Origin: an uncultured Prevotella sp. | GTDB taxonomy: Bacteria > Bacteroidota > Bacteroidia > Bacteroidales > Bacteroidaceae | Direction of reading: 5' to 3' | Length of the DNA: 21,175 nt | NCBI GenBank assembly: GCA_946999045.1 | Contig: CAMQBR010000033.1 | Span: forward strand, 1-21,175 | Part shown: piece after piece, positions 1 through 7,142 of the stretch | How positions within the stretch are numbered: position 1 is the first letter of the stretch | How the letters are laid out: every line of letters starts with the position of its first letter | Position numbers and translations under genes: made by a program | Notes under the pieces: generated by a model | The model's input: the letters and a program-made list of their open reading frames with translations, nothing else | What the model was told of the DNA's origin: nothing | Databases searched by the model: none

Positions 1-63
1 CGCAAATAGTGAAACCCAAATGGGACGTTGAAAAATACTCTGTGTTGGTGGGTTGTCTCTCAT
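1..63 (-). CDS. N-terminus of unidentified protein, runs off the left edge
   Basis: An ATG on the minus strand at 63-61 opens a frame with no stop to the edge of the window, giving 21 codons (MRDNPPTQSI then FQRPIWVSLFA). A strong ribosome binding site, AAAGGAGG in minus orientation, lies at 83-76, twelve bases before the ATG; this is the main reason to believe the start. The last residues turn hydrophobic (WVSLFA), so a membrane protein is possible, but 21 residues are too few to name a family. A -33/-7 pair at the repeat near 214-245 and a potential stem at 86-92/141-147 lie in its upstream region. Confidence 0.55.
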   Translation of the reverse strand, partial: MRDNPPTQSIFQRPIWVSLFA

Positions 64-241
64 TGTTTGTTTATTCCTCCTTTTTTTGATGCTTCCTATT
101 TCCATACCACCCACGCATTGCACAGGCGGAACCAAGTTTCGCATCAACGATTAGAGTGTAAAGGTACTATTTTATTTCTTAAAAACAGGCATCTCAACTA
201 TATTTTGTCATTAGAAAAGTAAGGTAAAGCAGGAAGACCAC

Positions 242-270
242 GCAAAGGCGGCTAATGTTGGATGCTTACC
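242..270 (+). repeat. Dispersed repeat, extended copy 1 (29 bp)
   Basis: GCAAAGGCGGC followed by TAATGTTGGATGCTTACC. The same 29 bases recur at 11134-11162 with one mismatch (C to T at the eighth base from the right end in the TTAC part). The similarity extends more loosely about 25 bases to the left (GTAAAG-AGGAA at both loci). Confidence 0.85.
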
Positions 271-314
271 AAATAACCCTTATATGCTACCAGACATATA
301 AGGGTTATTTGGTA
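267..314. repeat. Perfect 20-bp inverted repeat with 8-base loop
   Basis: TACCAAATAACCCTTATATG at 267-286 and its exact reverse complement at 295-314, loop CTACCAGA at 287-294. It starts inside the last bases of the repeat at 242-270 and is followed by another repeat copy at 329-345. Neither side has a clear T-tract, so it is not an ordinary intrinsic terminator. Confidence 0.9.
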
Positions 315-328
315 GTGTGAAAGATGGA

Positions 329-345
329 TAATATTGGATGCTTAC
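329..345 (+). repeat. Dispersed repeat, core copy 2 (17 bp)
   Basis: TAATATTGGATGCTTAC, one base different from the core at 253-269. The two copies sit in direct orientation 76 bases apart and bracket the perfect hairpin. Confidence 0.75.
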
Positions 346-516
346 AATTAACCTCTGAGTAAAGGTCGCAAATTTTCGCCTTACTCCAAAAGAAAAACAG
401 AGAGAAAAGAGTATGAGTGAAACTATGATTAGTCGTGAGCTTGAGAGAAGCAGCGTAAGTATCCGATACTTGTAAGGCTGTCGTGTTGTTTACTACTTTT
501 ATCGCACTTTGTAAAT

Positions 517-546
517 AAAAAAAATCCTAAATATTTGGTTTAGGAC
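517..546 (-). terminator. Intrinsic terminator of tRNA-Phe
   Basis: In minus orientation TCCTAAA, a seven-base loop and TTTAGGA (stem arms 539-545 and 525-531) are followed at once by eight Ts (524-517). It lies about 23 bases beyond the 3' end of tRNA-Phe. Confidence 0.85.
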
Positions 547-568
547 TTTTTAAGTTTACTTTTTGAAG

Positions 569-641
569 TGGTACCACCAGGAATCGAACCGGGGACACAA
601 GGATTTTCAGTCCTTTGCTCTACCAACTGAGCTATGGTACC
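569..641 (-). tRNA. tRNA-Phe (anticodon GAA)
   Basis: The reverse complement folds into a 73-base cloverleaf: acceptor GGTACCA/TGGTACC, D arm GCTC…GAGC, anticodon stem AAGGA/TCCTT around loop CTGAAAA (anticodon GAA), variable loop GTGTC and T loop TTCGATT, with discriminator A. CCA is not encoded. The T stem CCCGG/CCTGG has a C-U mismatch at its middle pair, which is unusual. It has its own promoter upstream and terminator downstream. Confidence 0.95.
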
Positions 642-659
642 GTTGTTGTTTTGCGGTTG

Positions 660-689
660 CAAAGGTAAGCAATAAATTGAAATCAGCAA
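660..689 (-). promoter_or_regulatory. Promoter of tRNA-Phe (Bacteroidetes type)
   Basis: Minus-strand -7 box TACCTTTG at 667-660, with TTG at 689-687 (part of TTTTG) 19 bases upstream. This matches the TTTG/TAnnTTTG pattern of the Bacteroidetes primary sigma factor. Confidence 0.75.
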
Positions 690-796
690 AACATTTCTTA
701 AAAAAAAATCAACATTTAATATCTGTTAACGTATTAGCTGCTATAGTGGATTTCATAAGTAAGTGCAAAATTACACCATTTTTATCTTAATCATAT

Positions 797-1470
797 CTAT
801 TGCTTTATAAATCCGTTTTTCTTTTTGGGTTTGTTATTTAATTTTTCCATAATCTCTCCTTAATGTATTTTTTTGATATTCCCCTAAAATCTGTTTTCTT
901 GGGTATATATTGCTAATAAGTCCATTCATGTTTTCTATAGCTCCCTTTCCCCATGAACAGTACGGATGGGTAAAATAAACAATCGTCCCTACTTCCCTTG
1001 CGATTATCTTGTGGGCGGCAAAATCCAATCCGTTATCAATGGTTATTGTTCTTATGGGTACTGGTAGTTCTTTGAGCAAGTTGACAACGGTATGTGCCTG
1101 TAGTACGGCTTGCTTTCCCATATTGAGCTTTTCCATGAGCATAAAGTTGCTTTTCCTTTCCACCAACGTCACAATGATACCTTTGCCGTCCTTTCCAGTG
1201 AAGGTGTCCATTTCCCAATCGCCCATGGTCTGTCAGTTGGCATCCTCAGGTCTTCGCTCAATAGGTATCTGTTGGGAATAGGGGGCTTTACATCCTTGGA
1301 GGTCTTTCGTGCTTGTTTCCCTCAATGCCTGAGATGCTTTTCATATTTTTTATACACCGCAATCTTTGCACTTCTTATTGGAATTAGCGTTGAACTCTGT
1401 TTATATACTATTGCAACGCTGCCGTACACAAGAATATATGCTCTTCTAATACAACTATGGCTACCATACA
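797..1470 (-). pseudogene. Decayed IS30-family transposase
   Basis: The longest intact piece (1226-834) begins MGDWEMDTFTGKDGKG and contains TITIDNG and YCSWGKGAIENMNGLI. This is the IS30 catalytic core with its D, D and E residues still present. The gene is broken at several points. A TGA at 1235-1233 interrupts IERRPEDAN/QTMGDWEMD. Upstream pieces PPIPNR, GKQARK and YKKYEKHLRH lie in shifted frames with another TGA before GKQARK. Downstream, QYIPKKTDF, EYQKNTLRR and EKLNNKPKKK alternate frames before a TAG at 799-797. No terminal inverted repeats are recognisable. The remnant runs up to within about 40 bases of the thiL stop. The intact core piece is probably not functional by itself. Confidence 0.85.
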
Positions 1471-1505
1471 ATAGCTCAACAACTAATAAGACTCAAAATA
1501 ACAAA

Positions 1506-2609
1506 TTATAGGTGTTGCCAACCTTGAGCGATAAGCTCAAATTCATTACCATCACGAGTAACCAACTGCTTACCTAACTCAGGCTTTGTAATATGTCCAA
1601 TAAGTTTTATACCTTCTAAAGATTCTATTTTCTCATGATCGCCAATGGATACCGTAAATAGCAATTCGTAATCTTCTCCACCATTTAATGCGCAGGTTGT
1701 AACATTCATATTAAGTTCTTCTGCCATGACTGCCGTTTGATAGTCAATTGGTAAATTCTTTTCATAAATTCTACATCCACATTTACTTTGTTTGCAGATG
1801 TGTAATAATTCACTACTCAATCCATCAGAAATGTCAATCATTGATGTGGGATGAATGCTGGCAGCTTTTAATTTTTCGATGATGTCTCCACGTGCTTCTG
1901 TTTGCAATTGGCGTTGTAATAGATATTCTTTACCCGCAAAGTCGGGTTGGAAGTCGCCTAATTCACTTAATTCTTTCTTTAGTTTAGCAGCAAGAGGTTC
2001 GTTCTTTTCTTGTCGTGCTACAATTAGTTTCTTCTTAATGTCATCAATTTGTTTGTAGTAAACCGTTTTCTCACGTTCCAACAACATCAATCCCATGTAT
2101 GCTGCTCCCAAATCTCCGCTTACACAAATAAGGTCGGTATCTTTTGCACCGTTACGATAGACAATATCTTCTTTGTTGGCTTCACCTATGCATGTAATAG
2201 AGATTGCGAAACCTGTGCGTGAAGAGGTTGTATCGCCTCCTACAATATCCACATGCCATTTGTCGCAAGCCATACGCATTCCGCTGTAAAAAGCATCAAT
2301 ATCTTCTACTTTGAAACGCTTATCTATAGCTAAACTTATGACTAATTGTTGAGGTGTACCATTCATGGCGAACACATCGCTGATATTAACCATGGCAGCT
2401 TTGTAACCAAGATGTTGCATATCAATATAAGTAAGGTCGAAGTGGATACCCTCCATGAGCATATCGCTTGTAACGAGTACTTCTTTATCGGGATAGTGCA
2501 TCACAGCGCAATCATCGCCTACACCTTTTATAGTTGAGTTGTTTGTGGCTTTTATATCCTTTGTTAAATGGTTTATTAAACCGAATTCTCCTAATTTTGA
2601 GATGTCCAT
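1506..2609 (-). CDS. thiL: Thiamine-monophosphate kinase ThiL
   Basis: ThiL phosphorylates thiamine monophosphate with ATP to give thiamine pyrophosphate, the cofactor used by the transketolase encoded nearby. The 367-residue protein shows the AIR synthase/ThiL metal- and nucleotide-binding motifs in order: GDD (31-33), TSDMLMEGIHFD (47-58), NISDVFAMNG (75-84), VGGDTT (123-128), SGDLG (164-168), DISDGL (259-264) and NGGEDYELLF (309-318). It is about 40 residues longer than the E. coli enzyme. The extra length sits at roughly 184-240 and begins with a Lys/Glu-rich stretch (KQIDDIKKKLIVARQEKNE) likely to form a helix. The start fits the family N-terminus but has no clear Shine-Dalgarno. It is the last gene after sppA-lpxK-PNP, separated by a 341-base gap, so it may have its own promoter. 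Confidence 0.95.
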   Translation of the reverse strand: MDISKLGEFGLINHLTKDIKATNNSTIKGVGDDCAVMHYPDKEVLVTSDMLMEGIHFDLTYIDMQHLGYKAAMVNISDVFAMNGTPQQLVISLAIDKRFKVEDIDAFYSGMRMACDKWHVDIVGGDTTSSRTGFAISITCIGEANKEDIVYRNGAKDTDLICVSGDLGAAYMGLMLLEREKTVYYKQIDDIKKKLIVARQEKNEPLAAKLKKELSELGDFQPDFAGKEYLLQRQLQTEARGDIIEKLKAASIHPTSMIDISDGLSSELLHICKQSKCGCRIYEKNLPIDYQTAVMAEELNMNVTTCALNGGEDYELLFTVSIGDHEKIESLEGIKLIGHITKPELGKQLVTRDGNEFELIAQGWQHL

Positions 2610-2950
2610 GAGTTGATATTTAGTTGATAAATTTACAAGTAGGTAGTTTGTGAATTAAAGGAGAGTAGCAGGCAAGAAACATAGTTTGTGTTAAGCGATG
2701 TAAGCTCTCCCAGCTTTATACCCAGCAACAAATGATTATGGTAACTATTCAGCGTTAGATGTTGATACTAATGATTGTTTAAAAACGTCATAGATAATTA
2801 TATTGCAAATGTTAAGTGTAACATAAAAGCAAAATATTAGCAGCCATATCCCTTTTTGTCGTTTTTACACTTTATTTTTTTTCTGGTTATAATTATTAAT
2901 ATATCTGATTGTTAGATATATATGAGCGCAGAATAGTTACTAATTATGAA
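2610..2950. other. 341-base gap between the purine nucleoside phosphorylase gene and thiL
   Basis: No gene seen. It is AT-rich and contains ATATATCT/AGATATAT (2899-2906/2914-2921), a hairpin just past the phosphorylase gene without a clear T-tract on the minus strand. It also contains GGAGAG/CTCTCC (2660-2665/2705-2710), which could close a leader structure in front of thiL. I find no TPP-riboswitch boxes and no clean TAnnTTTG promoter. Confidence 0.5.
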
Positions 2951-3760
2951 TTAAGAAAGGTGTATCATCTGTCTCATAATCTTAGTCATTAGTGGTTGTG
3001 CACTGTTTGCAGCTACTTGTACTTCCTCATGAGATACTTCTGTGGCTTTACCCTCAATGCCTAAGTCGGTAATAATACTCATACCAAAAACCTTGATACC
3101 ACAATGTCGAGCAACAATTACTTCTGGAACAGTACTCATACCTACAGCATCTCCGCCCAAACGATGATACATTCTATATTCGGCAGGGGTTTCAAATGTA
3201 GGACCTTGTACACCTACATATACACCGTGCATCAATCTTATGTTCTTTTCTTTAGCTATCTTGTCGGCTAAATCACGTAAGTGCTTGTCGTAAGCCTCGT
3301 GCATATCTGGAAAGCGAGGTCCTGTTGGGAAGTTTTTTCCATGCAATGGATGTTCTGGGAAAAAGTTGATATGGTCGTCAATCACCATTAAATCCCCAAT
3401 CTTAAAATCAGGATTCATACCACCAGAAGCATTAGATACAAACAACGTTTCTATGCCCAGTTCGTACATTACACGTTCGGGGAAAGTTACATCCTTCATA
3501 TCGTATCCTTCATAATAGTGAAAGCGACCTTGCATAGCCATAATGTCCTTGTCGCCTAACTTTCCAAATATCAATTTCCCAGAATGTCCTTCTACGGTAG
3601 AAAGAGGGAAGTTAGGAATATCTTTATAGGCGAATTCGTAGCTATCTGTTATCTCTGAAGCTAATTGACCTAATCCTGTTCCCAATATAATTGCTGTTTT
3701 TGGATTTGTTGTCATCCTTGCTTTTAACCAGGATGCTGTTTCTTGAATCTTTTCGTACAT
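2951..3760 (-). CDS. punA: Purine nucleoside phosphorylase, trimeric (PNP-I) type
   Basis: The enzyme cleaves purine (deoxy)nucleosides with phosphate to the free base and (deoxy)ribose-1-phosphate, for purine salvage in the cytoplasm. All signature blocks are present in 269 residues: GTGLG (27-31), EGHSG (57-61), QGRFHYYEGY (77-86, with the phosphate/ribose His81), SNASGGMNPDFKIGDL (109-124), GVQGPTFETPAEYR (183-196, base-binding Glu190), GGDAVGMSTVPEVIVARH (202-219) and SIITD (228-232). At the place of human Asn243 this protein has Asp232, which may affect base preference. The first 119 bases overlap the 3' end of lpxK in another frame. A later start (Met16) would still overlap, so the overlap is not a start-choice artefact. 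It is probably translated from the lpxK transcript. Confidence 0.95.
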   Translation of the reverse strand: MYEKIQETASWLKARMTTNPKTAIILGTGLGQLASEITDSYEFAYKDIPNFPLSTVEGHSGKLIFGKLGDKDIMAMQGRFHYYEGYDMKDVTFPERVMYELGIETLFVSNASGGMNPDFKIGDLMVIDDHINFFPEHPLHGKNFPTGPRFPDMHEAYDKHLRDLADKIAKEKNIRLMHGVYVGVQGPTFETPAEYRMYHRLGGDAVGMSTVPEVIVARHCGIKVFGMSIITDLGIEGKATEVSHEEVQVAANSAQPLMTKIMRQMIHLS

Positions 3761-4823
3761 AGTTAATTATTTTTTGATTGAAACCACCTTCGCCATCAAG
3801 TAAGAACTTGATGCGAACAGGTAAAACGTAAAGTGAGTTTTTACTTTCTTTTGATAATTCTTTAGTATGTATCAGACGAGCCGCATCTTTTTCGGTTGTA
3901 ATGATAATTTTTGGAGATTTCATTAATCTGAAAGCCTCGTTGATGTGCATTATATCAAGCGATGAAAATTCATGATGATCGTCATACGATAAGGAAGTAA
4001 TATGTTTACAATATTTTGTTAAATCTTCTTTCATCTGTTTGGGAGAGGCTATCCCCGTTAAAAGCAATATGTTGGTACGCCTTAAAGAATGCAAAGAACA
4101 CTCTTTTCCGCCATACAGCGGTGTTAAGCTATCGTATTGTAATTCTGTAAAGTATAGTGATTGAAAAGGGTAGAGGTTAAGATTTTTTGTAAGTACCCTG
4201 TATTCCATAGGTTTTAAGTCATGTGGACACTTCGTTACAATTACTACATCTGCTCTTTCTTTACCTGATACAGGTTCACGCAATCTCCCAGCAGGCAATA
4301 GTTCATCGTTCATTATAAATCTATGATAATCTACCAGCATAATGTTAATCCCAGGCTTTACATATCTATGTTGAAAGGCATCATCCAGCAAAACAGCCCC
4401 TACATCTTTCGTTTTTTCCTCTGTTGTAAGTGTTGTTATACCATGTTTTCGATTATTATCAACTGCCATATAAATATCAGGAAATTTAGATTTCATTTGG
4501 AAAGGTTCATCTCCAATTTCTCTCATTGTACTATTTTCATTAGCAAGCACATAGCTTTTAGTCTTGCGCTTGTAGCCTCGTGATAGTACAGCTACCTTAA
4601 TATGCTCCTTTAAGAGAAGCCTTATTAAGTATTCTACGTGTGGTGTTTTACCAGTACCGCCCACAGTGATATTTCCAACGGAGATAACAGGTATATCGAA
4701 TGTCTGTTCCTTGAGAATACCCATCTTAAAGAGTTGATTGCGTAATCTCACGCCCAAGCTATAAAGCCAACTTAGGGGCAACAGCCAATAATTTATTTTT
4801 ATATGATCTCCTTCTGCTCTCAT
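3642..4823 (-). CDS. lpxK: Tetraacyldisaccharide 4'-kinase LpxK
   Basis: LpxK adds the 4'-phosphate to the lipid A disaccharide precursor at the inner face of the cytoplasmic membrane. An N-terminal hydrophobic segment (NYWLLPLSWLYSLG, 11-24) is the membrane anchor. The extended Walker A follows as SVGNITVGGTGKTPHVEYL (48-66), then LSRGYKRK (80-87), GDEP (104-107), LLDDAFQHR (145-153) and ADVVIVTKCP (191-200). TTEKDAARL (309-317) is also typical. The kinase domain ends near residue 345. The remaining 45 or so residues are basic, Ser/Asn-rich (RKDSRNSILVKSKDDNKSK) and are encoded by DNA that also encodes the phosphorylase N-terminus. The start is the first ATG, 70 bases after the sppA stop. 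AGAAGGAGAT just inside the gene looks like a Shine-Dalgarno, but no in-frame start codon follows it. Confidence 0.95.
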   Translation of the reverse strand: MRAEGDHIKINYWLLPLSWLYSLGVRLRNQLFKMGILKEQTFDIPVISVGNITVGGTGKTPHVEYLIRLLLKEHIKVAVLSRGYKRKTKSYVLANENSTMREIGDEPFQMKSKFPDIYMAVDNNRKHGITTLTTEEKTKDVGAVLLDDAFQHRYVKPGINIMLVDYHRFIMNDELLPAGRLREPVSGKERADVVIVTKCPHDLKPMEYRVLTKNLNLYPFQSLYFTELQYDSLTPLYGGKECSLHSLRRTNILLLTGIASPKQMKEDLTKYCKHITSLSYDDHHEFSSLDIMHINEAFRLMKSPKIIITTEKDAARLIHTKELSKESKNSLYVLPVRIKFLLDGEGGFNQKIINYVRKDSRNSILVKSKDDNKSKNSNYIGNRIRSISFRDNR

Positions 4824-4893
4824 TGTATTGTTTACTCTATAAATAGAGATAGAGATAGCATCTCATTATTTGAAATAATGAAATGATATTATC

Positions 4894-6663
4894 TTATTTA
4901 ATATTTAAATAGAATGGGATACGAGCCTGTATCATGCTTTGTTGATTGATAGTTTTTAGCAAAGCAAAAGGCTCATAATACTCGCCCAATGCCATATGCA
5001 TTTGCTCATCTAAGTAATTTCCGCCATTTACACTCTGTGTAAACTGTTCCAACCAATCACTTGTTTTTGGATAGTTGGATGTGTGATATTCGGATAGCTT
5101 AGCCAATTTTGCTGCTTTTGCTATGGCTGTATCTAAGCCTCCCAACTCATCAACTAACTTTATTTTCAGTGCATCTTGTCCTAAGAACACATGTCCTTGT
5201 GCAATAGCTTCTACTTGTTCAATATTAAGCTTACGTCCATCTGCCACACGTTGCCTAAACAAGTTATAACCACGATTAATAAATTGTGTAAGAAAAGCTA
5301 TTTCTTCTGCATTCATAGGACGCGCATTGCTGCCCATGAGTGAGTTTTTATTGGTTTGCACTTTATCGAACTTGATACCTAATTTATGTGTTAACAATTC
5401 ACTCCTGTCTGGTATCATACCAAAAATACCAATGCTACCTGTAAGAGTAGTAGGCTGAGCAACAATCCAGCTGGCATTACAACTCATATAATATCCACCC
5501 GATGCAGCCATGCCTCCCATAGATACTACTACAGGCTTTTTCTTTTTTAGTTCGGTTATTTGGTGCCACATTTGTTCAGATGCGTATGCACTACCACCGC
5601 CAGAGTTTATCCTTATTACTACAGCCTTCACGTCATCGTTGTAGGATAAGTTCTCTAAGTCTTTGCAAACTTCATTTCCAACAATGCAATGCTCACTGCC
5701 AAAGACTCTTCCTGTTATGGGGTTATCTACAATATTGCCGTAAGCGTAGTACACTGCTATTTCATCTCCTTTTTCTTTCTCTTTTACATCTTTCATGTCT
5801 ACTACACTTACTTGATTTATAGTATCATCTAAGTCCAGCCCCATGAGTTTTTTTACTTCTGTTTTTACCTGATCGGTATAGAGTAAGCCATCTACTAATT
5901 TGTATTTTACATAATCTTTAGGATTGCTAAAGGTTATAAGGCTATCGGCATAACTGTTAAGTCTTTCTACACTTATCTTTCTGCTTTCGCTTACCCCTTT
6001 ACATACATTATCCCAAATACCATTGATGTATGCTTGTGTTTGTTCTTTGCTGGGAGTACTCATTTTGTCGGCTGTAAACATTTCTGTTGCGCTCTTATAT
6101 TTGCCAACCTTTACAACTTGATACCGTACGCCAAACTTAGCCAATAAGTCTTTTACAAACATTGGCTCAGCTCCTATGCCTCTCCATTCTATCATTCCCT
6201 GAGGATTAAGGAATACTTTATTAGCAACAGAAGCTATATAATAGTTGCCTTGTGTGTAGCTATCACCGTATGCCACAATTTTTTTCCCACTTTTTTTAAA
6301 GTCAAGTAGAGCATTCCTTATCTCTTGTTTGCTGGCATAATCAGCAGCAAACATACCAGATTCAATATAGATACCCTTAATTTTTTTATTATCTTTGGCT
6401 TTGTGTATAGCTGACAATATATCATCTAAGCCAATTTTGTTGAATGAATTTCCTGACAGAAAGCCGAAAACATTTTCTTGTCCTTGCTCTTCTAACACAC
6501 CAGATAGGTTGAGTACCAATACACTATTTTTGCTAATGGATGAATTAGCTCGTTCGGATGATAGTATGCCTACTATACTCATAATGCCTAAAATAAGCAT
6601 AATCAATCCAAAAGCAAAAATGCCTACAACCGTGGCCCCTACATATTTGAAAAATTCTTTCAT
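4894..6663 (-). CDS. sppA: Signal peptide peptidase SppA, long (67K) form
   Basis: SppA is a membrane-bound Ser/Lys protease that degrades signal peptides left after secretion. Numbering here counts from a TTG at 6672; I prefer the ATG at 6663 (MKEFFKY), the fourth codon of that frame, because family members start this way. A transmembrane helix lies at about 11-37. Two tandem protease domains follow. The first carries the general-base Lys193 in VGKYKSATEMF, and the second the nucleophile Ser391 in MGGMAASGGYY, preceded by RINSGGGSAYAS (354-365) and followed by TGSIGIFG (411-418). Both catalytic residues match those of the E. coli enzyme. The length of about 590 is normal for the two-domain form. 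It is first in a minus-strand run with lpxK. Confidence 0.95.
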   Translation of the reverse strand: MKEFFKYVGATVVGIFAFGLIMLILGIMSIVGILSSERANSSISKNSVLVLNLSGVLEEQGQENVFGFLSGNSFNKIGLDDILSAIHKAKDNKKIKGIYIESGMFAADYASKQEIRNALLDFKKSGKKIVAYGDSYTQGNYYIASVANKVFLNPQGMIEWRGIGAEPMFVKDLLAKFGVRYQVVKVGKYKSATEMFTADKMSTPSKEQTQAYINGIWDNVCKGVSESRKISVERLNSYADSLITFSNPKDYVKYKLVDGLLYTDQVKTEVKKLMGLDLDDTINQVSVVDMKDVKEKEKGDEIAVYYAYGNIVDNPITGRVFGSEHCIVGNEVCKDLENLSYNDDVKAVVIRINSGGGSAYASEQMWHQITELKKKKPVVVSMGGMAASGGYYMSCNASWIVAQPTTLTGSIGIFGMIPDRSELLTHKLGIKFDKVQTNKNSLMGSNARPMNAEEIAFLTQFINRGYNLFRQRVADGRKLNIEQVEAIAQGHVFLGQDALKIKLVDELGGLDTAIAKAAKLAKLSEYHTSNYPKTSDWLEQFTQSVNGGNYLDEQMHMALGEYYEPFALLKTINQQSMIQARIPFYLNIK

Positions 6664-6690
6664 AAACATCAAAAAAATAAGTTTCTATTG

Positions 6691-6698
6691 CAAATATA
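6691..6698 (-). promoter_or_regulatory. -7 box upstream of sppA
   Basis: TATATTTG on the minus strand (6698-6691) matches TAnnTTTG. No convincing -33 TTG is seen at the expected distance. The leader would be under 30 bases. Confidence 0.55.
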
Positions 6699-6928
6699 GT
6701 TAATTTTATTCAGTAAGGTATGAAAAATGATTTTTTTTTAAGATACCTAATGAATATTTGTTTGCTCAAAAAAAGTATAACCATAATAAAAGTTAAGAAA
6801 TAGTTCTATAAGTTACCACTGTCTATTCTGAGTAAATTTTATAAAATATGTTTTGCCTTTTTTTTTCTACAGAAAACAGGCTGTGTCTCAATAATTCTAA
6901 CAGGTTTGATAGTATTCTACTTGTATTA

Positions 6929-7041
6929 TTTTTGGTTCAAAATGTAAGTTCATTCAGTCATGTAGCTTGCTACACTCCTTTACTAACTTACATGTTGATT
7001 TCATAAATAAGTTCAAAATCTAACAAAGCTAATTTATAGAA
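6929..7041 (-). repeat. Dispersed ~115-base intergenic repeat, copy A
   Basis: Read on the minus strand it begins TTCTAT-AATTAGCTTTG and ends TTGAACCAAAAA. It aligns along its whole length with 14664-14782 on the plus strand; the first 51 columns align without gaps with 39 identities. It contains the hairpin TGTAGC-TT-GCTACA at 6961-6974 (plus-strand reading), enclosed by ATGTAAGTT/AACTTACAT. Confidence 0.75.
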
Positions 7042-7101
7042 CCAACCTACAAGTATTTATTTAATTGCTTATCCTTTTTAAGAAAAACGAGGATGGTAAA
7101 G

Positions 7102-7142
7102 AAAAGCATCAAAAGAGCTTTATATGCTCTTTTGATACTTTT
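7102..7142 (-). terminator. Terminator hairpin after rpiB
   Basis: ATCAAAAGAGC (7108-7118) and GCTCTTTTGAT (7126-7136) form a perfect 11-bp stem with a seven-base loop. After one mismatch the stem continues with AAAAG/CTTTT. In minus orientation it is followed by GCTTTTCTTT. It lies about 10 bases past the rpiB stop. Confidence 0.75.

Larger units (their letters stand above)
64..568. other. Gene-free, repeat-rich spacer between the left-edge gene and tRNA-Phe
   Basis: I see no convincing gene here. The stretch holds the leader of the left-edge gene (64-210), two copies of the TAATGTTGGATGCTTAC-type repeat, a perfect 20-bp inverted repeat between them, and the tRNA-Phe terminator at 517-546. 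A short plus-strand frame around 380-470 (…SETMISRELERSS…) faintly resembles the helix-turn-helix of IS30 transposases, but it is too short and broken to annotate as a gene. Confidence 0.6.

Noticed and set aside
28..222. 64-codon plus-strand open frame over the leader of the left-edge gene
   Set aside because: No Shine-Dalgarno, low-complexity translation, and it lies antisense to a better supported start with AAAGGAGG.
1110..1511. 133-codon plus-strand open frame
   Set aside because: Antisense to the IS30 relic, whose motifs are clearly recognisable on the other strand.
2610..2760. TPP riboswitch upstream of thiL
   Set aside because: Looked for CTGAGA and the pyrophosphate-sensor block on the minus strand; neither is present.
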